From Streptomyces sp. MspMP-M5 (lineage in GTDB: Bacteria; Actinomycetota; Actinomycetes; Streptomycetales; Streptomycetaceae): a DNA stretch of 64,000 nt. The position numbers and the translations under genes are program-made. The notes beneath the pieces were generated by a model. It had not been told where the DNA came from. It searched no databases and saw only the letters and a list, made by a program, of their open reading frames with translations. The first letter of the stretch is position 1. Each line of letters opens with the position of its first letter. The stretch is from NCBI RefSeq assembly GCF_000373585.1, contig NZ_KB891951.1:82026-146025 (forward strand). The letters are read 5' to 3'. This document shows, in pieces, positions 25,296 through 34,167 of this stretch.

Positions 25296-26522
25296 ATGCA
25301 ACGCCGCATTCCCAAGGCCGCCCTGTGGAGCGCGGCCGCCGCCGCCCTGGTGGCGGCCGTCACCCCGAACGGCCCGGCGCGGGCCCTGCCGCAGTCCGAA
25401 CCCAGCCCCCAGCCCGCGCGGCGCACCATGCTCGACGCGATGCGCCGGGACCTCGGGCTGTCCCCGACCGAGGTCCGGACCCGGCTCGCGCAGGAGGCCG
25501 AGGCGCAGCACACCGCCCTCGCCGTGCGCCGGGCGCTGTCCGCGCCGCCCGCCGGGATGTGGTTCGACACGTCGCTCGGCCGGCTCGTCGTCGCGGTCAA
25601 CGGGCCCGACGACGCCCGGCGGGTCCGGGACGCGGGGGCGGTCCCCAAGACCGTCCGGCACAGCCGGGAGACGCTGCGCGGAGTGGTCCGGCAGATCGCC
25701 GACCACGCCGGCCGGGGCGTCCCGGGCGTCACCGGCTGGGGCATCGACGAGCGCGCCAACGGGGTCGTGGTGCGGGTCGACCGCGCGGCGCGCACCACCC
25801 GCACCGCCGGCTTCGAGAGCACGGTCCGCCAGATCGCGGTCCGCTCCCGGGTCCCGGTCACCGTCGAACGCAGCGACCAGGCCCCCAGCCAGCAGAACGG
25901 CACGGTCGGCGGCGGCGAACGCTGGATGCCGGGGACCGACGGCATCTGCTCCATCGGCTTCTCGGTGACCGGACCCCACCACTTCCAGGGCTTCCTGACG
26001 GCCGGTCACTGCACCCTCAAGGCCAACCAGCCCGCCTACGGCAAGGACGGCAGCCGCATCGGGACCTCCAACCAGGGCGGGACGCACAGCGTCAACGGCT
26101 ACGCCGGCGACTTCGGCCTGGTGTCGGTGAACCAGCCGGGCTGGCGGCTGACCCCGGAGGTGCGGGGCCAGGGCGGCAGCCCGGTCACCGTCACCGGCTC
26201 CCAGCAGGGCATCGTCGGGATGTCGATCTGCCACTCCGGCCAGACCAGCGGCTGGCACTGCGGCGAGATCACCCGCACCGACCAGACCGTGGACTACGGC
26301 ACCACCGTCATCTCCGGGCTGTCCTTCACCAACGCCTGCTCGGCGGCCGGGGATTCGGGCGGTTCCTACGTCAGCCAGCCCGGCGCCCCCAAGGCCGTGG
26401 GCGTGCACTCCGGGGGCGGCGCGGCGACCTGCGACGTCGGCGGGGACACCGTCACCATCTTCCAGCCCATCGACGTGCCGCTGCGGAAGTGGAACCTGAA
26501 GCTGGTGACCGGCACCCCGTGA
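25296..26522 (+). CDS. secreted alpha-lytic (S1E, streptogrisin-like) protease with prodomain
   Basis: Extracellular serine protease precursor of 408 residues: signal peptide (about 1-30, AVTPNGPARA), pro-region with the alpha-lytic pattern (LGRLVVAVNGPDDARRVRDAG, VVRVDRAARTT), and mature domain from about 205. The triad is His238 (TAGHC), Asp272 (GDFGLV) and Ser354 (AGDSGGSY). Cysteine pairs follow the streptogrisin spacing, including CHSGQTSGWHCG. The prodomain would act as folding chaperone and inhibitor. GAGGAG precedes the ATG at 25296. Probably a nutrient-scavenging protease. Confidence 0.95.
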   Translation: MQRRIPKAALWSAAAAALVAAVTPNGPARALPQSEPSPQPARRTMLDAMRRDLGLSPTEVRTRLAQEAEAQHTALAVRRALSAPPAGMWFDTSLGRLVVAVNGPDDARRVRDAGAVPKTVRHSRETLRGVVRQIADHAGRGVPGVTGWGIDERANGVVVRVDRAARTTRTAGFESTVRQIAVRSRVPVTVERSDQAPSQQNGTVGGGERWMPGTDGICSIGFSVTGPHHFQGFLTAGHCTLKANQPAYGKDGSRIGTSNQGGTHSVNGYAGDFGLVSVNQPGWRLTPEVRGQGGSPVTVTGSQQGIVGMSICHSGQTSGWHCGEITRTDQTVDYGTTVISGLSFTNACSAAGDSGGSYVSQPGAPKAVGVHSGGGAATCDVGGDTVTIFQPIDVPLRKWNLKLVTGTP

Positions 26523-26596
26523 CCGCCCGGTCCCGGGGACCCCGCGCCCCATAGCGGGCCACAGCCGTCCGGGACCGGTTCATGACCACACCTTTA

Positions 26597-26648
26597 CGAC
26601 TGTTTTAATGGCAGCCGCAGAAATGCGAGCACTTCGCAACAACAGTCG
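26597..26648 (+). promoter_or_regulatory. candidate Nur box nested in an 8-bp inverted repeat, upstream of nik-like operon
   Basis: A 17-bp dyad ATGCGA-gcact-TCGCAA (26623-26639) matches the arrangement of the Streptomyces Nur box (TTGCAA-N5-TTGCAA as known) at 9 of 12 arm positions. It lies 30 bp before the substrate-binding protein ATG. Flanking it, CGACTGTT (26597-26604) pairs perfectly with AACAGTCG (26641-26648), so an mRNA hairpin just ahead of the ribosome site is also possible. Nickel repression is inferred. Confidence 0.55.
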
Positions 26649-26669
26649 ATCTTCAAAAGAGGTGTGGGC

Positions 26670-28265
26670 ATGACGTCCCGGTCCATACGGCGAGCGGTCG
26701 CCACGGCACTGGCGGCCACCACGGCGCTCACCGCGGCGGCCTGCGCCACGCCGAACGAGGGCCGCGGCAGCACCAAACCCACCGACAGCGCCGTCGTCGG
26801 CATCGCCTACGAACCCGAGACCCTCAGCCCGCTCCTCGGCTACGGCAAGGACGGCAACTCCAAGATCTTCGACGGGCTGCTCACCCACGACGCCGGCATG
26901 CACCTCAAGCCCGCCCTCGCCGCCGCCCTGCCCGAGGTCACCGACGGCGGCAAGACCTACACCTACACCCTCCGCCCCGGCGTGACCTTCAGCGACGGCA
27001 AGCCCTTCACCGCCGACGACGTCGTCTTCACCTACACCACCATCCTCGACGAGAAGACCAACAACGCCTCCAAGGCCGAACTGGACGCCCTCGACACCGT
27101 CGAGAAGAAGGACGACCGGACCGTCGTCTTCCACCTGAAGTACCCCTACGCGCCGTTCGCCGAGCGCACCGTCCTGCCCATCGCCCCCCGGCACCTCGCC
27201 GGCAAACAGGACGTCAACACCGGCCCCTTCACCACCCACCCCGTCGGCACCGGCCCCTACGTCCTTTCCAAGTGGTCCAAGGGCGAGAAGCTCACCTTCA
27301 CCGCCAACCCCCACTACTGGGGCGGCACACCCAAGGTCAAGCACCTCACCATGGCGGTCATCAAGGACGACGACATCCGCGCCACCCGGCTGCGCTCCGG
27401 CGACCTCGACGGCGCCATCCTCCCGCCCGAACTCGCCGCCACCTTCAAGACCGACAAGAGCCGCACCACCCTCGCCGCCAAGACCTTCGACTACCGCAAC
27501 GTCACCCTGCCCACCGCCAACCCCGTCACCGGCGACCGGGCCGTCCGCCGGGCACTCGACCTCGCCGTCGACCGCCGGGCCATGGTCGACGGCATCCTCA
27601 GCGGCGCCGGCAAGCCCGCCTACGGACCGGTGCCCACCGACAGCCCCTGGTTCGCCAAGGGCACCGAGCGCCCGCACGACCTCGGCAAGGCCCAGCACCT
27701 CCTCGACGACGCCGGCTGGAAGAAGGGCCCCGACGGCATCCGCGCCAAGAACGGACAGCGCGCCTCCTTCACCCTCTGGTACCTCTCCGGCGACAAGCTC
27801 CGCCAGGAACACGCCCTCGCCTTCGCCTCCGACGCCAAGAAGGCCGGCATCGAGGCCAAGGTCGAGTCCGGCACCTGGGAGGCCATCGAGCCCGCCATGA
27901 AGCAGGACGCCGTCCTCGCCGGCGGCGGCAGCCCCGCCGACCCCGACTTCGACCAGTACCTGCTGCTGCACTCCGCACTCGCCGGCGACGGCTTCAACAA
28001 CATGTCCCGGTACGCCAACAAGACCGTCGACGACCAGCTCGTCACGGCCCGCCGCACCGACGACCACACGGCCCGCAAGGCCGCCTACGACACCATCCAG
28101 CGCACACTGGCCGACGACCCCGCCTACGTCTTCCTCACCCACGTCGACCACCTCTACGTCGTCGACAACCGCTGGAAGGACCTCACCACCCAGGTCGAAC
28201 CGCACGACCACGGCCTGGCCTCCGGCCCCTGGTGGAACGTCGAGGACTGGCAGCCCGCCAAGTGA
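26670..28265 (+). CDS. nickel/peptide ABC transporter substrate-binding lipoprotein (NikA-like)
   Basis: Extracytoplasmic solute-binding protein, family 5, of 531 residues. The lipobox LTAAAC puts the lipidated Cys at position 25. Family landmarks: EPETLSPLLGYGKDGNSKIF, TYTLRPGVTFSDGKPFTADD, VGTGPYVLSKWSKGEKLTF, NPHYWGGTPKVKHL, and a late GFNNMSRYANKTVDDQLV. The ATG at 26670 has AGAGG 7 bases before it; a GTG two codons upstream is less likely. First gene of a five-gene importer operon. The single-gene-per-subunit layout and the Nur-box-like dyad point to nickel, but oligopeptides cannot be excluded by sequence. Confidence 0.88.
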   Translation: MTSRSIRRAVATALAATTALTAAACATPNEGRGSTKPTDSAVVGIAYEPETLSPLLGYGKDGNSKIFDGLLTHDAGMHLKPALAAALPEVTDGGKTYTYTLRPGVTFSDGKPFTADDVVFTYTTILDEKTNNASKAELDALDTVEKKDDRTVVFHLKYPYAPFAERTVLPIAPRHLAGKQDVNTGPFTTHPVGTGPYVLSKWSKGEKLTFTANPHYWGGTPKVKHLTMAVIKDDDIRATRLRSGDLDGAILPPELAATFKTDKSRTTLAAKTFDYRNVTLPTANPVTGDRAVRRALDLAVDRRAMVDGILSGAGKPAYGPVPTDSPWFAKGTERPHDLGKAQHLLDDAGWKKGPDGIRAKNGQRASFTLWYLSGDKLRQEHALAFASDAKKAGIEAKVESGTWEAIEPAMKQDAVLAGGGSPADPDFDQYLLLHSALAGDGFNNMSRYANKTVDDQLVTARRTDDHTARKAAYDTIQRTLADDPAYVFLTHVDHLYVVDNRWKDLTTQVEPHDHGLASGPWWNVEDWQPAK

Positions 28266-29263
28266 CCACGCACCACCGCCCGTTGCCCTGGGGGCCGATG
28301 GCACGGATGACGGCACGGCGCGCCCTGACCGCCGTGCCCGTCCTCCTCGCCGTCACCCTCGGGGTGTTCGCCCTCGCTGCCGCCTCGCCCTTCGACCCGG
28401 TGCGCGCCTACGCCGGCACCGCCGGACTCACCGCCTCCCAGGACAACCTCGACCAGCTCCGGCACAACCTCGGCGCCGACCAACCCCTGCTCACCCGCTG
28501 GTGGGACTGGCTCACCCGCGCCCTCACCGGCGACCTCGGCGACTCCACCAGCCTGCGCGCCCCCGTCTCCCAGGTCATCGGCGAACGCCTCGGCTGGTCC
28601 GTACTGCTGTGCACGCTGGCCTTCGCCCTCGCCGTGACCGCCGGCACCCTCCTCGGCGTACTGGCCGCCCGCCGCCGCGGCGGCCCCCTCGACCGCGCGA
28701 TCACCACCACCGCCTACGTCCTGGAAGCCGCCCCGCCCTACTGGCTCGGCCTGCTCGCCGTCTGGCTCGGCGCCCTGAAACTCGGCGTACTGCCGGCCGG
28801 CGGCCTCACCGACACCGGCAGCGACCTCGCCACCCCCGGCCAGATCGCCCGCCACCTCACCCTCCCCGCACTGGTGCTCGCCGTCTCCCAGCTCCCGTGG
28901 TTCGTGCTGTACGTCCGGCAGGGCGTCGGCGACGCACTGGAGGAGGACCCCGTACGCGGCGCCCGCGCCCGCGGCCTGCGCGAACGCACCGTCCTCCACC
29001 GGCACGCGCTCCGCTCCGGCCTGCTGCCCGTCCTGACCCTGATCGGCTCCCGGGTACCCGAACTCATCACCGGCGCCCTCCTCGTCGAGACCGTCTTCAG
29101 CTGGCCGGGCATCGCCGCCGCCACCGTCCAGGCCGCCACCGGCGTCGACTTCCCGCTGCTCGCCGCGCTCACCGTGCTCGCCACCGCCGCCGTCCTCGCC
29201 GGCAACCTGCTGTCCGACCTCCTCTACGGACTGGCCGACCCGAGAGTGGGCTTCGATGGCTAG
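28262..29263 (+). CDS. ABC transporter permease, NikB/DppB type
   Basis: Inner-membrane permease of 333 residues with six predicted helices. It starts MTARRALTAVPVLLAVTLGV, has the N-terminal DppB pattern (LRHNLGADQPLLTRWWDWL, GDLGDS), and the EAA loop ALEEDPVRGARARGLRERTV that contacts the ATPases. The GTG at 28262 overlaps the upstream stop by 4 bp (GTGA), giving stoichiometric expression with the binding protein. The nearby ATG codons at 28299 and 28308 would shorten only the N-terminus. Confidence 0.92.
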   Translation: MTTHHRPLPWGPMARMTARRALTAVPVLLAVTLGVFALAAASPFDPVRAYAGTAGLTASQDNLDQLRHNLGADQPLLTRWWDWLTRALTGDLGDSTSLRAPVSQVIGERLGWSVLLCTLAFALAVTAGTLLGVLAARRRGGPLDRAITTTAYVLEAAPPYWLGLLAVWLGALKLGVLPAGGLTDTGSDLATPGQIARHLTLPALVLAVSQLPWFVLYVRQGVGDALEEDPVRGARARGLRERTVLHRHALRSGLLPVLTLIGSRVPELITGALLVETVFSWPGIAAATVQAATGVDFPLLAALTVLATAAVLAGNLLSDLLYGLADPRVGFDG

Positions 29264-30131
29264 CACCGCCTCCACCCGCACGCCCCGGACCCGGCGCGGC
29301 CCGGGCACCCGGCGCACCCTCCGGCTCCGGGCCGCCGCCACCACCCTGGCCGTCCTCGTCCTCGCCGTCCTCCTCGTCCCGCTGCTCTTCCCCCTCGACC
29401 AGCAGGCCGTCGACCTGGCCGCCAAGCTCCAACCCCCCTCCGCCACCCACCCGTTCGGCACCGACGAAGTCGGCCGTGACCTGCTGCTCCGCTGCGTCTA
29501 CGGACTGCGCGTCTCCCTGCTCGTCGGCGTGGTCGCCGCCCTGGCCGCCACGGTCGCCGGCACCGCCGTCGGCGCCCTCGCCGGGGCACTCGGCGGCTGG
29601 GCCGACCGCACCGTGATGCGCCTGGTCGACCTCTTCGCCTCCGTGCCCCACCTGCTGCTCGGCATCTTCGTCGTCGCCGTCTTCCGGCCCGGCGTCTGGC
29701 CGGTGATCCTCTCCGTGGCGCTGACGCACTGGCTGTCCACCGCCCGCATCGTCCGCGCCGAGGTGCTCTCGCTGCGCTCCCGCCCCCATCTCGACGCCGC
29801 GCTCACCGGCGGCGCCTCACGCCGGCGGGTGACCACCCGTCACCTCCTGCCGGCCGTGCTGCCGCAGGCCGGACTCGCCGCCGTCCTGATGGTGCCGCAC
29901 GCCATCTGGCACGAGTCCGCCCTCTCCTTCCTCGGCCTGGGACTGCCCGCCCACGAGGCGAGCCTCGGCATCATGGCCAACGCCGCCCGCAGCTCCCTGC
30001 TGGCCGGCGACTGGTGGCCCACCCTCTTCCCCGGCCTGTTCCTCATCGTCCCCACCCTCGCCGTCGCGGGCCTGGCCGGCGCCTGGCGGGAACGGCTCAA
30101 CCCCCGCCGCCGATCGGAGCTGACGCTGTGA
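29256..30131 (+). CDS. ABC transporter permease, NikC/DppC type
   Basis: Second permease, 291 residues. It shows the DppC N-terminal hallmark THPFGTDEVGRDLLLRCVYG, the helix pair VVAALAATVAGTAVGALAG, and the EAA loop DAALTGGASRRRVTTRHLLP. The ATG at 29256 overlaps the preceding gene by 8 bp. It forms the heterodimeric channel with the upstream NikB-like protein. Confidence 0.92.
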   Translation: MASTASTRTPRTRRGPGTRRTLRLRAAATTLAVLVLAVLLVPLLFPLDQQAVDLAAKLQPPSATHPFGTDEVGRDLLLRCVYGLRVSLLVGVVAALAATVAGTAVGALAGALGGWADRTVMRLVDLFASVPHLLLGIFVVAVFRPGVWPVILSVALTHWLSTARIVRAEVLSLRSRPHLDAALTGGASRRRVTTRHLLPAVLPQAGLAAVLMVPHAIWHESALSFLGLGLPAHEASLGIMANAARSSLLAGDWWPTLFPGLFLIVPTLAVAGLAGAWRERLNPRRRSELTL

Positions 30132-31147
30132 CCGCCCACGGCACCCCCGACGCACACCACGAGAAGCCCCGGCCGCTGCTCGCCGTGCGCGAACTGACCG
30201 TCCGCTTCCGGATGCCCGGCGGCCGGTCCGTCGCCGCCGTCACCGACGCCGCCTTCGACCTGGCACCCGGCGAGTGCCTGGTCCTCGTCGGCGAGAGCGG
30301 CTGCGGCAAGTCCGTCCTGGCCTCCGCCCTGCTCGGCCTGCTCCCCGGCAACGCCGACGCCACCGGCACCGCGCTGCTCACCGACACCCACGGCCCGACC
30401 GAACTGCTCACCGCCCCCGAGGCCGAACTCGCCCGCTCCGTCCGCGGCCGCCGGATCGGCCTGATCCCGCAGAGCCCCGCCGCCCACCTCACCCCCGTCC
30501 GCACCGTACGCGCCCAACTGGAGGAAACCGTACGGGAGTTGACCGGCACCAGACGCGGCCCCGAACTCCGCGCGGCCGCCGAACGGACCGCCGAACGCGC
30601 CGCCTTCCCACCCGGCCACCTCGACCGCCACCCGCACCAGCTCTCCGGCGGCCTCGCCCAGCGCGCCGCCACCGCCCTCGCCCTGGCCGGCGACCCCCCG
30701 CTGCTGCTGGCCGACGAACCCACCACCGGCCTCGACCGCGACCTCGTCGACCGCACCGTCGACGAACTCCGCCGGCACACCGGAGCCGGCCGCGCCCTGC
30801 TGATGATCACCCACGACCTGGCCGCGGCCGAACGCATCGCGGACCGGGTCGCCGTGATGTACGCCGGACGCCTCGTCGAACTCGCCGACGCCCGCCGCTT
30901 CTTCGGCACCCCCGGCCCCCGCCACCCCTACGCCCGCGGCCTGCTCGACGCACTCCCCGACCGCGCCTTCACCCCCATCCCCGGCATGCCGCCCGAACTC
31001 GGCGACCTGCCGGCCGGCTGCGCCTTCGCCGCCCGCTGCGACCGCGCCACCACGGCCTGCGCGACGCTCCCCGCGCCCCGCGACGGCGTCGCCTGCCACC
31101 ACCCGGTGCCGCCGGAGAGGAAGAGCGACCGTGCTCGAACTGCGTGA
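30128..31147 (+). CDS. ABC transporter ATPase, NikD/DppD type
   Basis: ATP-binding subunit of 339 residues. Walker A is GESGCGKS (about 57-64), the signature LSGGLAQRAA, and Walker B LLLADEPTTGLD. The C-terminal oligopeptide/nickel-type extension has clustered cysteines (CAFAARCDRATTAC). The GTG at 30128 overlaps the permease stop by GTGA. It pairs with the next gene to drive import. Confidence 0.93.
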   Translation: MTAHGTPDAHHEKPRPLLAVRELTVRFRMPGGRSVAAVTDAAFDLAPGECLVLVGESGCGKSVLASALLGLLPGNADATGTALLTDTHGPTELLTAPEAELARSVRGRRIGLIPQSPAAHLTPVRTVRAQLEETVRELTGTRRGPELRAAAERTAERAAFPPGHLDRHPHQLSGGLAQRAATALALAGDPPLLLADEPTTGLDRDLVDRTVDELRRHTGAGRALLMITHDLAAAERIADRVAVMYAGRLVELADARRFFGTPGPRHPYARGLLDALPDRAFTPIPGMPPELGDLPAGCAFAARCDRATTACATLPAPRDGVACHHPVPPERKSDRARTA

Positions 31148-31844
31148 CATCACCGCCGGCTACGACCGCGGCGCTCCCGTCGTCCGCGGCGTGTCCCTGA
31201 CCCTCGCCCCCGGCGAAGCGGTCGGCCTGCTCGGCCCCAGCGGCTGCGGCAAGTCCACCCTGGCCCGGGTCGCCGCCCTGCTGCACCGGCCCTACGCCGG
31301 CACCGTCCTCCTGGACGGCACGCCCGCCCCGGGCTGGCGGCACCGCGCACCCCGCGCCCTGCGCACCGCCTTCGGCGTCCTCTTCCAGCAGCCCCGGCTC
31401 TCCGCCGACCCCCGCCTGCGGCTCGCCGACGTGATCGCCGAGCCGCTGCGCGCCACCGGCCGCAAGACCGAAGTCCCCGACCGCCTACGGGAGTTGGCTC
31501 CCCTCGTCGGCCTCGGCGAGGACCTGCTCGCCCGCCGCCCCCACGAGGTCAGCGACGGCCAGCTGCAACGCGCCTGCCTGGCCCGCGCGCTGGTGCTCCG
31601 CCCCCGCTGGCTGATCTGCGACGAGATGACCGCGATGCTGGACGCCTCCACCACCGCCGCGCTCGTCGCCGTCGTCGAGACCTACCGCCGGGAGAGCGGT
31701 GCCGGAGTGCTCGCCGTCGGCCACGACCGCACCCTGCTGCAACGCTGGTGCGACCGCACCGTCGCCTGGACGGACCTGGGCACCCCCACCGGAATGACCG
31801 GCGACGGGACACCCACGGCCACCGGAATGCCCGGCGCCGGCTGA
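31131..31844 (+). CDS. ABC transporter ATPase, NikE/DppF type
   Basis: Short ATPase of 237 residues. Walker A is GPSGCGKST (about 35-43) and the Q-loop LFQQPRLS. The signature is VSDGQLQRACLARAL, with Asp replacing the second residue of the usual SGGQ, a variant known in some Nik/Dpp ATPases. Walker B is WLICDEMTAMLD, where Met-Thr replaces the usual Pro-Thr/Ser after the Glu. GTG at 31131 has GGAGAGGAAG upstream and overlaps the previous gene by 17 bp. It lacks the C-terminal oligopeptide domain of its partner. Last gene of the operon. Confidence 0.9.
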   Translation: MLELRDITAGYDRGAPVVRGVSLTLAPGEAVGLLGPSGCGKSTLARVAALLHRPYAGTVLLDGTPAPGWRHRAPRALRTAFGVLFQQPRLSADPRLRLADVIAEPLRATGRKTEVPDRLRELAPLVGLGEDLLARRPHEVSDGQLQRACLARALVLRPRWLICDEMTAMLDASTTAALVAVVETYRRESGAGVLAVGHDRTLLQRWCDRTVAWTDLGTPTGMTGDGTPTATGMPGAG

Positions 31845-31897
31845 GCGTTCCTCCTACGATGGTGCGACGCGTGACCCACGGGGAGACAGGAGCGATC

Positions 31898-32359
31898 GTG
31901 ACCGAAGTGGCGCATGTGGCGAGGGAAACGGGCCCGGACCGGCCCTTCGCCGTACCGATCACCGTCCGCGGCTATGAGACCGACACCCAGGGCCACCTCA
32001 ACCAGAGCGTCTACCTCCAGTACGCCGAGCACGCCCGCTGGTCCGCCCTCCAGGCGGGCGGCATCCCGCAGAGCGAGCTGGTGGCCCGCGGCATCGGCCC
32101 GGTCACCCTCGAAACCACCATCCGCTACCGGCGGGAACTCCGCGCCGGCGACGAGGTCGAGGTCAGCTGCCGGTTCGTCTGGAACGAGGGCAAGACCTTC
32201 GTCATCGAGCAGACCGTACGCAAGACCGACGGCACCACCGCCGCCGAGATCACCGCCGTCTGTGGCATCCTCGACCTCACCGCCCGCCACCTCCTCACCA
32301 ACCCCCGAACGGCCCTGCGCGACCTGGCGACCGCCCCCGGGGTGCTGGGGCTGGGGTAG
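31898..32359 (+). CDS. hotdog-fold acyl-CoA thioesterase (4HBT/YbgC-like)
   Basis: Single hotdog domain of 153 residues. ITVRGYETDTQGHLNQSVYL carries the Asp (in TDTQGHLN) that is catalytic in 4-hydroxybenzoyl-CoA thioesterase-type enzymes, followed by YAEHARW. GTG at 31898 has AGGAG 5 bases upstream; a longer version from ATG 31860 is possible. Substrate unknown. It stands 53 bp after the ABC operon and may or may not be cotranscribed. Confidence 0.85.
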   Translation: MTEVAHVARETGPDRPFAVPITVRGYETDTQGHLNQSVYLQYAEHARWSALQAGGIPQSELVARGIGPVTLETTIRYRRELRAGDEVEVSCRFVWNEGKTFVIEQTVRKTDGTTAAEITAVCGILDLTARHLLTNPRTALRDLATAPGVLGLG

Positions 32360-32404
32360 GCCCGGCCCGGCTGCGACGGGGGAGCGGGCTCGGCCGGGGG
32401 CCCT

Positions 32405-32445
32405 GGGACCCTTGGGGGAACTCGGCCCGGGGGACCCTTGGGGGA
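32405..32445 (+). repeat. direct repeat in convergent intergenic region
   Basis: The 15-mer GGGACCCTTGGGGGA occurs twice with a 26-bp period between the thioesterase and deoR ends. Each copy contains the dyad CCCTTGGGG. GGGG-N9-CCCC at about 32466-32482 adds another weak stem. Together they probably act as the intergenic terminator. Confidence 0.5.
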
Positions 32446-32511
32446 GGGGCGAACAGATCCCGTAGGGGTCGCAAGCGCCCCCTCGGGGCCCCAACGCACG
32501 GCGCAGCCCGG

Positions 32512-33309
32512 CTATTCCACGGACGCGCCCCCACCCCCCGCCACCACCGTCACCTCCGTACCGGCCGCCCGGATCGCCCGCACCTCCTCCGCCGGCAGCC
32601 CGCCATCGGTGATCAGTAGGTCGAAGTCGGCCACCGGCGCCAGCGCATACAGCCCGTCCTTCGTGAACTTGGTGTGGTCGGCGGCCAGCACCCGGCGCGC
32701 CGCGCTCTCCATCATCGCCCGCTTGACCTGCACCGTCTCCGGCGACGTGTGATAGCAGCGGCCCTTGGCGACGGCCGTCGTCGACAGGAACAGCACATCC
32801 GCCCGGTACGCCCGCACCGCGTCCGCGGTGTGCAGCCCCATGAACGCGTCGTACGCCGGGAAGTACGCCCCGCCCAGCGTGATCAGCGAGATACCCGGCT
32901 CCTGCGCCAGCGTGGTGACCGCCGGCAGCGAATTCGTGATCACCGTCAACGGGGCGTGCGCGGGCGCCTGGTGCGCCAGCATCAGACAGGTCGTGCTGTC
33001 GTCCAGCAACACCGTCTGCCCGGGCACCAGCAGCGCCGCCGCGGCCCGCGCCAACAGCCGCTTGGTCGCCGCCATCGTCGCCATCCGCTCCGCGACCGTG
33101 CCGTGGAACTGCGCCGACGGCAGCCCCGTCGCCCCGCCACGCACCTTCCGCAGCCACCCCTGCGCCTGCAACGCGTCCAGATCCCGATGGGCGGTCATCA
33201 GGCTGACCCCGAACTCCGCGGCCAGCTCGGCGGTCCGCACGAACCCCCGCGCGACCACCGACTCCCGGATCCGCCGCCGCCGTTCCTCCTGGGCCTCGAC
33301 CCGGTCCAT
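32512..33309 (-). CDS. DeoR-family sugar operon regulator
   Basis: Regulator of 265 residues. The DeoR helix-turn-helix lies at about 10-60 (RRIRESVVARGFVRTAELAAEFGVS, LMTAHRDLDALQAQGW). A DeoRC sugar-phosphate sensor domain follows (LLDDSTTCLMLAHQ, ITLGGAYFPAYDAFMG, DVLFLSTTAVAKGRCYHTSPE, DFDLLITDGG). ATG 33309 follows GGAGGGGACGGGG. It is divergent from the kinase operon and from the transporter remnant, and would respond to a phosphorylated sugar made by those kinases (inference). Confidence 0.92.
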   Translation of the reverse strand: MDRVEAQEERRRRIRESVVARGFVRTAELAAEFGVSLMTAHRDLDALQAQGWLRKVRGGATGLPSAQFHGTVAERMATMAATKRLLARAAAALLVPGQTVLLDDSTTCLMLAHQAPAHAPLTVITNSLPAVTTLAQEPGISLITLGGAYFPAYDAFMGLHTADAVRAYRADVLFLSTTAVAKGRCYHTSPETVQVKRAMMESAARRVLAADHTKFTKDGLYALAPVADFDLLITDGGLPAEEVRAIRAAGTEVTVVAGGGGASVE

Positions 33310-33590
33310 CGCCCCGTCCCCTCCGGTTCGCGCCACGGTCACCTGCGTGAAGGCACCGCGTGATGTTCACACGAAGGTAACGCGACGCGCGACGTACGCC
33401 TGCCCACCGCATACGACTCCGCCGCAACGCATCACGGCAATCTCCCGCCGCAACGGGAAGATTCCAGCCACCCTTGACGCCCCTTTCACGCAAACGATTG
33501 CATCACCGCGTCGCCCAGCGGCCCGCACATCCCACCACCCCTCCACCGACCCGAACGAGAGCTTCGATGACGAACCCTCCATCGCCCGCA
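33310..33590. other. regulatory stretch upstream of deoR, no gene
   Basis: No convincing gene. It holds the deoR 5' region and, on the plus strand, a TTGACG -35-like box (33474-33479) that once may have served the lost transporter gene. A short plus-strand frame near 33530-33605 (DEPSIARTAWLAF) could be the transporter's N-terminus, but no start codon is visible. Confidence 0.4.
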
Positions 33591-34155
33591 CCGCTTGGCT
33601 GGCCTTCCCACGTTGTCGGCTTTCCCGCCGTAGGGGTTCGCCTTTTGCGCCTGGCGGCGCGTTTTCCGGCCCACTTCGCGGGCGTTGCTGGTCCGCTTCG
33701 CGGGCGTTGTCGTTCCGCTGCGCGGGGCTGTTGGGTGCGGTGCCGGGTCTGCGGGGCAGGGGGTGTGTCCGGACTGCTTCGCTTTACGTCCGGACACACC
33801 CCCTGCCCCTCCGACCCGTCCCCTCCCGTGGGGGGTCATGGAAGACGGTGGGTGGGGGCCGGCGTGAGTGGTCCGGTGCGGGTCGCTGTCGTCGACGGTC
33901 ACCCCTCAGTCCAGAGCCGGCACGGGCCCACAGACAGATGGTGCAACTGGCCTGAAATCTGACCCCAACGGGAGGGGACGGGTCGGAGGGGGTGGTGTGC
34001 CGGACGTAAAGCGAAGCAGTCCGGCACACCACCCCCGCAGGCCCGTCACCGCACCCAACAGCCCCGCGCAGCGGACAAGCAACGCGCCGCAGGCGCAACG
34101 GCAAGAACCCCTACGGCGGGGAAGCCGACAACGTGGGAAGCCAGCCAAGCGCAGC
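33591..34155. repeat. ~565-bp imperfect inverted repeat with a nested hairpin in each arm
   Basis: The sequence 33591-33838 recurs, reversed and complemented, at 33962-34155. Matching blocks include CTTCCCACGTTGTCGGCTT, CGCCGTAGGGGTTC, GGGGCTGTTGGGTGCGGTG and CCGACCCGTCCCCTCCCG. Each arm contains its own hairpin: a 21-bp perfect stem (33754-33774 / 33788-33808) and an 18-bp perfect stem (33988-34005 / 34019-34036). Both loops are 13 bases and are exact reverse complements of each other. The stems differ between arms, yet each stays self-complementary. The left arm has an extra direct repeat of CTTCGCGGGCGTTG. No transposase or ORF with coding bias is inside. Confidence 0.9.
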
Positions 34156-34167
34156 GGACCGGCGCAG

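Noticed and set aside
26670-31844. Importer as a siderophore or sugar transporter
   Set aside because: Binding protein, permease and ATPase types are all of the Dpp/Opp/Nik family, not FecCD or CUT-type.
33601-34155. Open frames inside the large inverted repeat as a transposase or small gene
   Set aside because: No DDE or other recombinase motif, no third-position bias, and the frames simply run through the palindromes.
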